Positions 34,871-44,636 of a stretch of 64,000 bases of DNA are shown one piece after another (within the stretch, counting starts at the first letter, position 1; every line of letters starts with the position of its first letter). Under the pieces are notes generated by a model. It did not search any database. It saw only the letters and a list, made by a program, of their open reading frames with translations, and had not been told where the DNA came from. The translations under genes were made by a program, and so were the position numbers. The stretch is from Rhodospirillales bacterium (GTDB lineage: Bacteria; Pseudomonadota; Alphaproteobacteria; Rhodospirillales; Rhodospirillaceae), in contig JANQJD010000008.1 of the NCBI GenBank assembly GCA_028281845.1, positions 186,001 to 250,000 of the forward strand, in the 5' to 3' direction.

Positions 34871-35434
34871 TTGGCATCCGAAAAAGCAGGTGTTGCCGGG
34901 ATTGCGGAGCGTTATGCGACGGCCCTATTTGAATTGGCCAATGAAGAAGGATGTCTCGAGCAGGTCGAGGCTGACCTTGGGTCGTGGCGCGCACTCCTCT
35001 CTGCCAGCGCAGACTTGCAGCGTTTTGTGGCCAGTCCGGTGCTCTCAAGAGAGGAGCAGATACAAGGCATAGCCGCTGTGAGTAGCGCTGCTGGACTGTC
35101 GTCTTTGACAAAGCGCTTCCTACAGGTGGTCGCAGCAAAGCGCCGGCTCTTCGCTTTACCCAGAGTGATCACAGTCCTATCCGCTAGGATAGCTGAGTGC
35201 AGGGGGGAGCGCCGCGCTGAGGTGCGTGTGGCGCAGCCCTTATCTAGCGACCAAGAGTCTGCTATAGCAGCGGCGTTGTCCGCTGCTGCGACGGGTGGAC
35301 AGGTTGTCTTAGAGATTCAGGTCGATATGACGTTACTCGGTGGTCTAGTGATCAAGATGGGGTCGCAGATCATCGATAGTTCTCTCCGTACAAAACTGCA
35401 ACGCCTACAGCTCGCTATGAAAGGGATCGGATGA
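34871..35434 (+). CDS. atpH: ATP synthase F1 subunit delta
   Basis: Stator subunit linking the F1 head to the peripheral stalk, 187 residues from TTG 34871 (GGAGAA upstream). N-terminal helical domain: [28 protein letters not shown]. The C-terminal domain contains [29 protein letters not shown], the characteristic OSCP/delta end. Its stop overlaps the atpA start. The operon atpHAGDC, with F0 genes located elsewhere, is the standard alphaproteobacterial arrangement. Confidence 0.95.
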   Translation: MASEKAGVAGIAERYATALFELANEEGCLEQVEADLGSWRALLSASADLQRFVASPVLSREEQIQGIAAVSSAAGLSSLTKRFLQVVAAKRRLFALPRVITVLSARIAECRGERRAEVRVAQPLSSDQESAIAAALSAAATGGQVVLEIQVDMTLLGGLVIKMGSQIIDSSLRTKLQRLQLAMKGIG

Positions 35435-36978
35435 TGAAAATCCGCGCCTCTGAAATCTCCGCGATTCTCAAGCAGCAGATCAGCGACTTCGGCATGGAAA
35501 CAGTGACCACTGAGGTGGGACGTGTGTTGTCTGTTAGTGATGGCATCGTGCACGTCCACGGACTGGACAATATCCAGGCTGGCGAGATGGTAGAGTTTCC
35601 AGGTGGGATCAAGGGGATGGCTCTGAATCTTGAGGCTGACAATGTAGGTGTCGTCATCTTTGGTGAAGATAGAGGGATTCGTGAAGGCGATGTAGCCAGC
35701 CGTACTAGTGCCATCTTTGATGTGCCTGTCGGCAAGAATATGCTGGGGAGAGTCGTCGATGCGCTCGGCAATCCTATTGACGGGAGGGGCGTGCTAGAAT
35801 CTAGCGAGCGGCGGCGTGCTGATGTCAAAGCGCCTGGGATTATCCCACGCCGGTCAGTGCATGAGCCTATGCAGACTGGCCTTAAAGCCATTGACAGTTT
35901 GATTCCCATCGGCCGCGGCCAGCGTGAACTCATCATAGGGGATCGCCAGACAGGCAAAACGGCGATTGTCCTCGACACTATCATCAATCAGAAGAAAATA
36001 AACGAAACAGCGGAAGGGGACCAGGATAGGCTGTTTTGCATCTATGTTGCCGTCGGACAAAAACGCTCGACTGTGGCCCAGGTTGTAAAGACTCTCGAAG
36101 ATTATGGTGCCATGGCCTACACTATCGTAGTGGCGGCAACTGCCTCAGAGCCAGCACCGCTGCAATTTATCGCTCCCTACACGGGCTGTACAATGGGAGA
36201 GTACTTCCGTGATAATGGAATGCACGCAGTGATATTCTATGATGACTTGTCTAAACAAGCAACAGCTTATCGCCAAATGTCACTGCTATTACGTCGCCCG
36301 CCGGGGCGTGAAGCGTATCCAGGAGATGTATTCTATTTGCATTCCCGTCTGCTGGAGCGGGCGGCGAAGCTGAACGAAAGAAACGGCTCTGGCTCTCTGA
36401 CGGCTCTGCCGGTTATAGAGACTCAGGCTAATGACGTTTCCGCCTACATCCCGACAAACGTCATCTCTATCACTGATGGTCAGATTTTCCTCGAGACAGA
36501 TCTCTTTTACAAGGGCATCAGGCCGGCTGTCAATGTGGGATTGTCTGTCAGCCGTGTCGGATCGGCCGCCCAGGTAAAAGCCATGAAACAGGTGGCCGGT
36601 AGTATCAAGCTAGAGCTGGCGCAGTATCGTGAAATGGTCGCTTTTTCCCAGTTCGCTTCAGATCTCGATCCCGCCACACAGAAACTCCTCAACCGTGGTG
36701 CGCGCCTGACAGAACTGTTAAAACAGCCGCAGTTTGCACCCATGTCTATCGAGAAGCAGGTAGTGGCGATCTTCGCTGGTGTCAGGGGGTATCTGGATGG
36801 AGTGAAAACAGCTGATGTAGAACAGTTTGAGAAGAGGATGCTTGAGGATCTCGAAGCCAACGCACCGGATATCTTAAACGCCATCCATCGTGACAAGGTG
36901 ATGTCCATGGAGACGGAGCGCAAACTTCTTGCGTTCCTTGACAGCTTTACGCGGGTCTTCGTCGTCTCATCACAGTGA
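35431..36978 (+). CDS. atpA: ATP synthase F1 subunit alpha
   Basis: Non-catalytic nucleotide-binding subunit, 515 residues from ATG 35431 (514 from ATG 35434). The P-loop [15 protein letters not shown] is near residue 170. The arginine finger is in [22 protein letters not shown], and [33 protein letters not shown] precedes it. The N-terminus [13 protein letters not shown] fits the delta-contact helix. It is 8 bp from atpG. No anomalies. Confidence 0.97.
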   Translation: MMKIRASEISAILKQQISDFGMETVTTEVGRVLSVSDGIVHVHGLDNIQAGEMVEFPGGIKGMALNLEADNVGVVIFGEDRGIREGDVASRTSAIFDVPVGKNMLGRVVDALGNPIDGRGVLESSERRRADVKAPGIIPRRSVHEPMQTGLKAIDSLIPIGRGQRELIIGDRQTGKTAIVLDTIINQKKINETAEGDQDRLFCIYVAVGQKRSTVAQVVKTLEDYGAMAYTIVVAATASEPAPLQFIAPYTGCTMGEYFRDNGMHAVIFYDDLSKQATAYRQMSLLLRRPPGREAYPGDVFYLHSRLLERAAKLNERNGSGSLTALPVIETQANDVSAYIPTNVISITDGQIFLETDLFYKGIRPAVNVGLSVSRVGSAAQVKAMKQVAGSIKLELAQYREMVAFSQFASDLDPATQKLLNRGARLTELLKQPQFAPMSIEKQVVAIFAGVRGYLDGVKTADVEQFEKRMLEDLEANAPDILNAIHRDKVMSMETERKLLAFLDSFTRVFVVSSQ

Positions 36979-36985
36979 AATTCAG

Positions 36986-37888
36986 ATGCCAAGCCTCAAA
37001 GACTTCCGCCAACGGATCGCATCGGTGAAGTCAACAAAGAAAATCACCGCTGCGATGAAAGTGGTCTCTGCCTCTAAATTACGGAGGGCGCAGGATTCTG
37101 TTGCTGCAGCGCGTCCATATGCAGAACGTATGGAACGTGTTGTGAGCAATCTGACGACAGGACTCTCGCAAGAGGCGCGAGAGGTTCTACTTTTGACAGG
37201 TAATGGGCGTGCGGATCATCATCTGATCGTTCCCGTCACAGCGAATCGCGGCCTGTGTGGGGCCTTTAACAGTGCGGTGATCCGTGAGACTCGAGGGTTG
37301 ATCGCTGATCTTGTGGTGAGTGGAAAGCAGGTAAGTCTTTTTTGTATAGGTTATAAGGGTTGTGTGATTTTTCAAAAAGATTACTCAGAAAAAATTGTCT
37401 CTTTTGTAGAAGATCTTGGAAACAATGTAACCTTGAGTGTTGCTGAGACTATCGGAAGACGAATCGTCAGCCTGTTCGAGGCGGGCACATTTGACGTTTG
37501 TACGATGGTTTTTAATCGTTTTCAGTCTGCAATCAGTCAGGTCGTGACAAGAAAGCAACTTATTCCATTTCCGATGGTGAAATCTCTGGCTCACGAGGCT
37601 CACGAACTTTCTGGCACGGCCTCCATGGCACGGGCGCTCTATGAGTACGAACCGTCTGAGGAGGTCATTCTGGAGGCTCTTGTACCACGTAACGTCACTG
37701 TGCAAATCTTTCGGGCTTTATTAGAAAGTGTGGCGTCAGAGCACGGCGCACGTATGACAGCTATGGACAATGCGACGCGTAGTGCGAACGACATGATGAA
37801 CAACCTGACCCTCGCCTACAATCGCACGCGTCAAGCGTATATCACCAAAGAGTTGATAGAAATCATCTCTGGTGCTGAGGCCTTGTAG
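36986..37888 (+). CDS. atpG: ATP synthase F1 subunit gamma
   Basis: Rotor shaft subunit, 300 residues. ATG 36986 gives the family start MPSLKDFRQRIASVKSTKKITAAMKVVSASKLRRAQ; an upstream frame overlapping atpA is not conserved. VTANRGLCGAFNSAVIR and the C-terminal ENATRSANDMMNNL-like block (here DNATRSANDMMNNLTLAYNRTRQAYITKELIEIISGAEAL) are present. The stop codon region was duplicated: a 17-bp unit covering GAEAL and the stop is repeated (37871-37904), turning what would have been TAA into TAG at the junction without changing the protein. Confidence 0.96.
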   Translation: MPSLKDFRQRIASVKSTKKITAAMKVVSASKLRRAQDSVAAARPYAERMERVVSNLTTGLSQEAREVLLLTGNGRADHHLIVPVTANRGLCGAFNSAVIRETRGLIADLVVSGKQVSLFCIGYKGCVIFQKDYSEKIVSFVEDLGNNVTLSVAETIGRRIVSLFEAGTFDVCTMVFNRFQSAISQVVTRKQLIPFPMVKSLAHEAHELSGTASMARALYEYEPSEEVILEALVPRNVTVQIFRALLESVASEHGARMTAMDNATRSANDMMNNLTLAYNRTRQAYITKELIEIISGAEAL

Positions 37889-37904
37889 GTGCTGAGGCCT
37901 TGTA
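37871..37904. repeat. perfect 17-bp tandem duplication across the atpG stop codon
   Basis: GGTGCTGAGGCCTTGTA occurs at 37871-37887 and 37888-37904. The first copy encodes the last atpG codons; the second lies after the stop. Confidence 0.95.
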
Positions 37905-37929
37905 AAAGGCGGCCCGCATACGAATGTAG

Positions 37930-39363
<1,434 letters not shown>

Positions 39364-39377
39364 AAAGGAATGAGCCA

Positions 39378-39776
39378 ATGATGCTGCAGTTTGAGTTGGT
39401 CTCCCCGGAAAGGTTGCTTTTCTCAGAGCATGTAGAAATGGTGGTAGTTCCAGGCTGTGAAGGCGACTTTGGCGTGCTCTTCAACCACGCACCTATGATT
39501 TCTGCGCTGCGTCCTGGTGTGCTCTCTGTCTACCGCAACGGGAGGGTGGTGGAACGTCTTTTCGTGACGAGTGGTTTTGCGGAGGTCACAGGAACAACGC
39601 TGACAATCCTGGCTGAGGAGGCCTGCGTTGTCGATTGTTTGAATCGTGTGGAGATTGAACAGCAACTCGCTCGAGCCAAAGAGGCACTCCGTGTCGCAGA
39701 CACCCAGCAGACCCGTGCTGAAGCAGAAAGGCAAGTCTTTGTGACAGAAACCATGCTCACAGCCATACGGAATTGA
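39378..39776 (+). CDS. atpC: ATP synthase F1 subunit epsilon
   Basis: Regulatory rotor subunit, 132 residues from ATG 39378 (or ATG 39381). The N-terminal beta-sandwich reads FELVSPERLLFSEHVEMVVVPGCEGDFGVLFNHAPMISALRPG. The C-terminal helical hairpin follows (NRVEIEQQLARAKEALRV...RAEAERQVFVTETMLTAI). It is the last gene of atpHAGDC. The following 45 bp are rich in AATGCA/GGAA repeats before tRNA-Gly on the other strand. Confidence 0.94.
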   Translation: MMLQFELVSPERLLFSEHVEMVVVPGCEGDFGVLFNHAPMISALRPGVLSVYRNGRVVERLFVTSGFAEVTGTTLTILAEEACVVDCLNRVEIEQQLARAKEALRVADTQQTRAEAERQVFVTETMLTAIRN

Positions 39777-39819
39777 ATGCACCGGAACGGAATGGAATGC
39801 AATTGAATGCAACGCTTCT

Positions 39820-39894
39820 TGGAGCGGGCGATGGGATTCGAACCCACGACCCCAACCTTGGCAAGGTTGTGCTCTACCTCTGAGCTACACCCGC
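39820..39894 (-). tRNA. tRNA-Gly (GCC)
   Basis: The minus strand folds with acceptor GCGGGTG/CGCCCGC, D arm GCTC/GAGC, anticodon stem CAACC/GGTTG around TTGCCAA (anticodon GCC), T arm GTGGGTTCGAATCCCAT, discriminator T and encoded CCA (TGG at 39820-39822 on the plus strand). It converges with the atp operon. Confidence 0.95.
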
Positions 39895-39941
39895 ATCCTT
39901 CCTCAGCCTTCCTCTTGATCTCCTCCCTCAAGCCTAAACAT

Positions 39942-39969
39942 ATTGATCGCTGATTATTGATCGCTGATT
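39942..39969. repeat. perfect 14-bp tandem duplication
   Basis: ATTGATCGCTGATT occurs at 39942-39955 and 39956-39969, in the spacer between tRNA-Gly and the thioredoxin-TPR gene. Confidence 0.92.
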
Positions 39970-40116
39970 TCGGATATTATCCGTGGTATGAGGGCATGCA
40001 AGAGATTTTTTCAGGAGCCTGATCCGCGCCTTGCCAAGGCACATTGCGCAAGCAAGGGGCGCTAGGGACGTGCATGTCGTCACGTGAGTGTTAGGAACGT
40101 GTTAGGAAGAACAGGA

Positions 40117-41061
40117 ATGGGAACAATGGATTTCATCCGCAAGGGGGGTGCTGGCACTCAGGGCAGCAAGCGTGCCGGAGGGACGGTGCTAGCGGAGGAT
40201 TTTATAAAGGTTTCCGATACCGCTCACTTTGTTGCCGATGTCATAGAGGAATCGCGACGAGTGCCGGTTATTGTGGACTTATGGGCACCTTGGTGTGGTC
40301 CATGCCGAACTCTCGGGCCAATGCTAGAAAAACTTGTACGCCAGGCTGGCGGCACTGTTCGTATGGTGAAAATTAATGTCGACGAGAATAAAAAATTAGC
40401 TTCACAATTGGGAGTATCTTCTATTCCAGCTGCCTTTGCATTCAAAAATGGAGCTTTAATAGACGGTTTTGTCGGCGCCTTGCCAGAAAAGCAGCTCAAA
40501 GCCTTCCTTGCTCGAATCGCAGGGCGCGAGAGCAATATCGTCGATCAGATTCTGGAGAAAGCGAGAGTCTTGTTTGAGAAGGGGGATGTCAAGGGAGCTG
40601 AATCACTCTACAACCAGACTCTTGGGCAGGAGCCAAACCATCCAGTAGCCGTGGCTGGTGTTCTGGAGTGTCTCATGAGACGTGGGGAACACAGAGCAGC
40701 TCAGGATAGGTTGCATAAATTGCCGCAGAATATTCTTGAAAAAAGAGAAATAGTGACTATTCGGACTCGGCTAGAGTTAGCCAACGAAATATCGGCCGGC
40801 AGGGGGGTGCATATCCTACAAAAGGTCGTTGAAGACAATCCCAGCGATTATCAAGCTCGCTATGACCTGGCCATGGCCTATTATGCAGCTGGCGACCGTC
40901 AGAAGGCCGTAGAGGAGTTGCTGGGGATTGTACAACAGGATAGGGCGTGGAAAGATGGCAGTGCGCACAGACAACTTCTGAGGCTGTTCGAGGCTTTTGG
41001 TCCTAACGATTCTTTGACGATACAATCGCGGCGGCGATTGTCTGCGATCATGTTTTCATAA
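40117..41061 (+). CDS. thioredoxin-domain protein with TPR tail (CnoX/YbbN-like)
   Basis: Thioredoxin fused to tetratricopeptide repeats; E. coli CnoX (YbbN) is a chaperedoxin that protects proteins and works with GroEL and DnaK. It has 314 residues from ATG 40117 (AGGAAG seven bases upstream; ATG 40126 is also plausible). The thioredoxin domain spans about residues 30-140 with active site WAPWCGPC, so both cysteines are kept, unlike E. coli CnoX. The C-terminal half has TPR-type helices (EKGDVKGAESLYNQTLGQEPNHPVAVAGVLECL; YDLAMAYYAAGDRQKAVEELLGIV). It starts the run trx-TPR / LON / Trm112 / DUF971, with a 1-bp gap to the next gene. Confidence 0.88.
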   Translation: MGTMDFIRKGGAGTQGSKRAGGTVLAEDFIKVSDTAHFVADVIEESRRVPVIVDLWAPWCGPCRTLGPMLEKLVRQAGGTVRMVKINVDENKKLASQLGVSSIPAAFAFKNGALIDGFVGALPEKQLKAFLARIAGRESNIVDQILEKARVLFEKGDVKGAESLYNQTLGQEPNHPVAVAGVLECLMRRGEHRAAQDRLHKLPQNILEKREIVTIRTRLELANEISAGRGVHILQKVVEDNPSDYQARYDLAMAYYAAGDRQKAVEELLGIVQQDRAWKDGSAHRQLLRLFEAFGPNDSLTIQSRRRLSAIMFS

Positions 41062-41062
41062 C

Positions 41063-41767
41063 ATGAGGGTATCAGACACCATGCGGGAGGGTGTTTTTGA
41101 TTTACAATTTGCAATTTTACCTAAGAAAATTGCAATTTTTCCTCTTTCAGGAGTCTTACTCCTGCCAAGGGGAAGGTTGCCTCTGAACATCTTTGAACCC
41201 CGTTACATGGCGATGACCCTGGATGCACTGGGCAACAGGCGTATCCTTGGTATGGTGCAGCCCCGATTGCGAATCGGAATCGGCAAGCATGAGGGGGAGT
41301 CGATGGGATCCGCGCAGGTCTATCAGCATGGCTGTGCTGGTCGCATTGTCTCGTTCAACGAAACAGAGGATGGTCGCCTACTGATCACTCTGCTCGGTCT
41401 GTGCCGTTTTCGTATCCTGCGTGAGTTGAAATTGGCAGAGGGAGGTTATCGTCAGGTAGAGGTGGACTACCATTCATTTCACGCAGATATGGAAGAAGAG
41501 CCAGTTGGAGTGCCTGTTGTGGATCGCAAGCGGCTCTTAGCATGCCTGCGACCTTACTGCGCCCAGCACCACATCACGCTGAATTGGAAAGTGCTGGATA
41601 CTCTTTCGGAGCCTGCCCTGATCACAGCGGTTGCCATGTTGTGTCCGTTTGATACCCGGGAAAAACAAGCGTTATTAGAAATATATACGGTAGAAGAACG
41701 TGGAAAACTTCTCATTTCTCTTATTGAAATGAGTCTCCTTGAGGAGGGAAAAGGCGGGATTGCATAA
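41063..41767 (+). CDS. LON peptidase substrate-binding domain protein
   Basis: Stand-alone copy of the N-terminal (substrate-binding) domain of Lon, 234 residues, without ATPase or protease domains. Key stretches are IAIFPLSGVLLLPRGRLPLNIFEPRYMAM, RILGMVQP, GCAGRIVSFNETEDGRLLITLLGLCRF and the helical end CPFDTREKQALLEIYTVEERGKLLISLIE. Function is unknown; fusion-like linkage to a chaperedoxin suggests protein quality control. An internal ATG at 41081 gives a slightly shorter alternative start. Gene order with Trm112 is widespread in Rhodospirillales. Confidence 0.87.
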   Translation: MRVSDTMREGVFDLQFAILPKKIAIFPLSGVLLLPRGRLPLNIFEPRYMAMTLDALGNRRILGMVQPRLRIGIGKHEGESMGSAQVYQHGCAGRIVSFNETEDGRLLITLLGLCRFRILRELKLAEGGYRQVEVDYHSFHADMEEEPVGVPVVDRKRLLACLRPYCAQHHITLNWKVLDTLSEPALITAVAMLCPFDTREKQALLEIYTVEERGKLLISLIEMSLLEEGKGGIA

Positions 41768-41785
41768 TCCAGAGAGGATGTTCAG

Positions 41786-41992
41786 ATGGAGAAACCCAAT
41801 AAGAGTCTTGATCAACGAATTTTAGAATTTTTGGTCTGCCCTCAGATACGGACACCTGGTTCTTTGCGTTACGACTCCCTGACGCATGAGCTTATTAGCG
41901 ACCAGGCAGGACTCGCCTACCCGATTCGGGATGGGATTCCTATCATGCTGGTCTCTGAGGCCCGTCTTCTTACGGCAGAGAACTCTGACTGA
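41786..41992 (+). CDS. Trm112/UPF0434 family protein
   Basis: Small zinc-ribbon-type protein of 68 residues, homologous to Trm112, the activator of methyltransferases in eukaryotes; the bacterial role is undefined. The family pattern is clear: [13 protein letters not shown], then [27 protein letters not shown]. Only one cysteine of the usual pair region is present (VCPQ), so zinc binding may be lost, as in many alphaproteobacterial members. It lies 18 bp after the LON gene and 9 bp before the DUF971 gene. Confidence 0.88.
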   Translation: MEKPNKSLDQRILEFLVCPQIRTPGSLRYDSLTHELISDQAGLAYPIRDGIPIMLVSEARLLTAENSD

Positions 41993-42001
41993 GGTCCAGC
42001 C

Positions 42002-42394
42002 ATGACACTTCCCCCCTCACAATTTTGCACACGCCATTGGCCAATAGAAATCCGTCTGAAGAAGGCCGCCAAGATTCTGGAAATAGACTTCGATGATGGA
42101 TGTCGCTTTGCCCTGTCGGCTGAACTTCTTCGGGTAGAAAGTCCGTCCGCAGAAGTGCAGGGGCATAGCCTTGATGAGAAGAAGATCGTTGGCGGCTGTC
42201 GCCATGTTGGAATCACAGCTATCCAGCCCGTAGGGCATTATGCTGTTGCTATTTTGTTTGACGATATGCACGATACAGGAATCTATTCATGGGATTATCT
42301 TTACGAACTGGGACAGGATCAGGAACGTATCTGGCAGAGTTATATCGATAATTTGACACGTCTCGGCCTAAGCCGTGACAATATCACGACATGA
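42002..42394 (+). CDS. DUF971 (gamma-butyrobetaine hydroxylase N-terminal-like) protein
   Basis: Conserved protein of 130 residues from ATG 42002. Visible family pattern: WPIEIRLKKAAKILEIDFDDGCRFALSAELLRVESPSAEVQGH in the first half, then VGITAIQPVGHYAVAILFDDMHDTGIYSWDYLYELG. This domain occurs at the N-terminus of eukaryotic butyrobetaine hydroxylases and near iron-sulphur or quinone genes in bacteria; its biochemical role is not established. Last gene of the thioredoxin-TPR run. Confidence 0.88.
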   Translation: MTLPPSQFCTRHWPIEIRLKKAAKILEIDFDDGCRFALSAELLRVESPSAEVQGHSLDEKKIVGGCRHVGITAIQPVGHYAVAILFDDMHDTGIYSWDYLYELGQDQERIWQSYIDNLTRLGLSRDNITT

Positions 42395-42510
42395 TAATAA
42401 CATATAAAGAACATAATGCCACCGCATCATGTGACATCAATGGGAAATCCACTCGCCCGGTGAGGGGGGCTGTACCAGCTGCGAGCCCACCCAACCCCCT
42501 TGCGACTCTT

Positions 42511-42530
42511 CCTGAAAGCCATGTTTCAGG
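42511..42530. terminator. small hairpin between convergent genes, possible terminator
   Basis: CCTGAAA (42511-42517) pairs with TTTCAGG (42524-42530) across a 6-nt loop, between the DUF971 gene and rutE. There is no T-tract. Surrounding sequence (42450-42566) is rich in C and G runs. Confidence 0.3.
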
Positions 42531-42566
42531 TGATGGCCTCCCCCCGCCCACCGTGCCTGACAGGCG

Positions 42567-43160
42567 CTAGAGAATTTGACATTGTTCCTCAAACGATAAA
42601 CGCGGATTCCGTGGATACAAAGTGCTTGGGTCTCCATATCCCAGATTGCACAAAAAATTAGATTTTCTTGTGCTGCTTTTCATAAAGAAAATATCGTCCA
42701 CTCTTTCGTTGTGAAAACCACTTATTGGACCACAATCAAGACCAAGCGCCCGCGCCGCAATGATCAGATAGGCACCTTGCAATGTCCCATTGCGAAAAGC
42801 TGTTTCTCTAATCAGAATGTCATTGCCGATAAACCAAGAGCGTGCATCGACTTGCGGAAATGTACGCGGCAATTTCTCGTAGAAATCCAGATCATGTCCA
42901 ATGATAGCCGTGACTGGTGCTGTCATTGTCTGTTCGACGTTCTCTTGGAGCAATGCGTCTCGTAAGAGCGCTTTTGCAGCAGGCGATTTCACGAACAGAA
43001 GCCGCACCGGCTGACCATTAGCGCTGGTTGGCCCCAGGCACATCAGCGCATGAAGAGTGCGCAAAACATCATCGGGGATGGGTATGTTGCGCCAGTGCTT
43101 GTACGTGCGTGCCGTGCGGAATAGCAAGTCCAAGGCCTTGTCGTCAAGCGTATAGGGCAT
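42567..43160 (-). CDS. rutE: RutE-type malonic semialdehyde reductase / nitroreductase-family protein
   Basis: FMN-dependent nitroreductase-fold protein, 197 residues, matching the RutE/HadB branch. Blocks seen: LDLLFRTARTYKHWRNIPIPDDVLRTLHALMCLGPTSANGQPVRLLFV at the N-terminus, DLDFYEKLPRTFP, and FRNGTLQGAYLIIAARALGLDCGPISGFH. NFLCNLGYGDPSTLYPRNPRLSFEE lies near the end. In E. coli RutE reduces a toxic aldehyde in pyrimidine breakdown, but no other rut genes are here; the substrate is unknown. It follows ribA by 23 bp on the same strand, so the two are probably co-transcribed and the flavin link may be meaningful. Confidence 0.85.
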   Translation of the reverse strand: MPYTLDDKALDLLFRTARTYKHWRNIPIPDDVLRTLHALMCLGPTSANGQPVRLLFVKSPAAKALLRDALLQENVEQTMTAPVTAIIGHDLDFYEKLPRTFPQVDARSWFIGNDILIRETAFRNGTLQGAYLIIAARALGLDCGPISGFHNERVDDIFFMKSSTRKSNFLCNLGYGDPSTLYPRNPRLSFEEQCQIL

Positions 43161-43183
43161 GGTGTCGCTCCTTTAACGTGTTT

Positions 43184-44371
43184 CTAAAAGAGATGCTCTC
43201 CTTTCGTGGCTTTAGTGTGGAGATAAGATAAATTATGCGCATTAGGCGGGAAAATATGCGGAACTCTTTCTACTATATTAATGCCATGCTCACGAAGCCC
43301 TTCTACCTTGCGTGGATTATTAGTCATGAGGCGGATATGAAAAAAGCCAAGCTGACGCAGCATCTCAGCGGCTGGCAGATAGGTACGCTCATCGTCGTCA
43401 AAGCCGAGCTGACCATTAGCCTCTAAAGTATCAAAGCCACTATCTTGTAGTTGATAGGCCCTCAGTTTATTCACGAGGCCAATCCCCCGCCCTTCCTGAG
43501 CGAGATACAGTAGCACGCCGGCACCAGCCGCAGTCATCGCTGCGATAGCTCCGCGTAGCTGACTGCCACAGTCGCAACGCAGGGAATCCAGAAGATCACC
43601 AGTAAAACATTCCGAATGTAAACGCACTAGAACAGGTGTGGTATTCTCTGGCATGCCGACAATAATAGCGATGTGTTCAAGACCACCATCTCCCGGACGA
43701 AAGGCGATGAGACGGACATTTTCTGCTCCGGCCAAGGGTACCTGTGCTTCGCAGACCTGTCGCAGGGTACGGGCAATGCACAGATCGTATCTGTGAATAT
43801 CCTCTGCTTTCACAGTGATGCATATTGGGACTCTCTCTGAGATCATCTGATCGATAAAATATTTCTTATTTTTGTTGCAAAATATCTTTGCATTTCTGGC
43901 AATAATTACTGCTGGGAGAAGGCGTGCTAATTTGACAAGACGCACGGCAGCGCCTATAGCACTATCACAAGATACAAATGTCACGGATAGCTTATCAGGC
44001 TGGCTGATACACTCGGCCACCTTCTGTCCCGCGGCAGCTAGGGGGAGCACGCGTTCAGCCTCTAGGCCAGAAGGAATCTGCAAGAGGACCACATCTGTTG
44101 GATTCGGGCTGCCCGCAAGAGCACTTTCGACGAGGCCTAAGACAATGGCCCGCCGCATGGTGAGGGCAAGCGCAACAGGTTTTTCTGAAAGGCGGGCAAG
44201 AAGACAAAGACTCTGAGGCGTGACAGATTCTGCCGCTTGCAGCAGCACAAGACAATCATTCCCTGTAGTGGAGAGGGCGACGAACCCGCCACGGCGCAAC
44301 TCACTCACGGCATGATCGACAACAGCAAGCCCCCCTGAGGGAGAGAGAGGCAATGTCAGCACTTGAGTCAT
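43184..44371 (-). CDS. ribA: GTP cyclohydrolase II with non-catalytic N-terminal domain
   Basis: First committed step of riboflavin synthesis, 395 residues. The C-terminal GCH II domain (about 200-390) is complete: VLVRLHSECFTGDLLDSLRCDCGSQL holds the three zinc cysteines and SECFTGD pattern. YLAQEGRGIGLVNKLRAY contains the catalytic residues, and MTNNPRKVEGL follows. The N-terminal 195 residues (VDHAVSELRRGGFVALSTTGNDCLVLLQAAE) occupy the place of RibB in RibBA fusions but lack its DDExREnEGDL active-site motif, so butanone-phosphate synthase activity is unlikely. The same architecture is common in Rhodospirillales. The 265-bp upstream spacer contains short duplications (44416-44431, 44613-44634). 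Confidence 0.92.
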   Translation of the reverse strand: MTQVLTLPLSPSGGLAVVDHAVSELRRGGFVALSTTGNDCLVLLQAAESVTPQSLCLLARLSEKPVALALTMRRAIVLGLVESALAGSPNPTDVVLLQIPSGLEAERVLPLAAAGQKVAECISQPDKLSVTFVSCDSAIGAAVRLVKLARLLPAVIIARNAKIFCNKNKKYFIDQMISERVPICITVKAEDIHRYDLCIARTLRQVCEAQVPLAGAENVRLIAFRPGDGGLEHIAIIVGMPENTTPVLVRLHSECFTGDLLDSLRCDCGSQLRGAIAAMTAAGAGVLLYLAQEGRGIGLVNKLRAYQLQDSGFDTLEANGQLGFDDDERTYLPAAEMLRQLGFFHIRLMTNNPRKVEGLREHGINIVERVPHIFPPNAHNLSYLHTKATKGEHLF

Positions 44372-44612
44372 AGGCTATACTCCGACTGATGGGCAGCGCG
44401 ATAGTCTGTTGCGGAATCATGGCATCATGGCAAAAGTCTTGGCCCTCCACGCTGTCCGCTGGCAGGTCTCAGACACGTGGGGCTTCATCTTAATTTTACG
44501 AAGACTGCTCCAGAAATGAAGAATTTTCTCCGGAAATGAGACCATATCACGAGAAATCTCTCACATTCACAAACGCCATGTACTCTCCCGTACCAGTCGA
44601 GAAAAGAGAGCC

Positions 44613-44634
44613 TGGCTCACAAATGGCTCACAAA
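44613..44634. repeat. perfect 11-bp tandem duplication next to the hemW start
   Basis: TGGCTCACAAA occurs at 44613-44623 and 44624-44634, ending two bases before the hemW ATG at 44637. It occupies the position where a ribosome-binding site would be expected, and no good AGGA remains close by; the nearest purine run is AAAAGAGAG at about 44602-44610. Confidence 0.85.
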
Positions 44635-44636
44635 TC

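Noticed and set aside
42450-42566. Structured G/C-run region between the DUF971 gene and rutE as an SRP or other ncRNA
   Set aside because: The GGAAG / AGCAG tetraloop-receptor elements of SRP RNA are absent on both strands; only a small 7-bp hairpin is clear.
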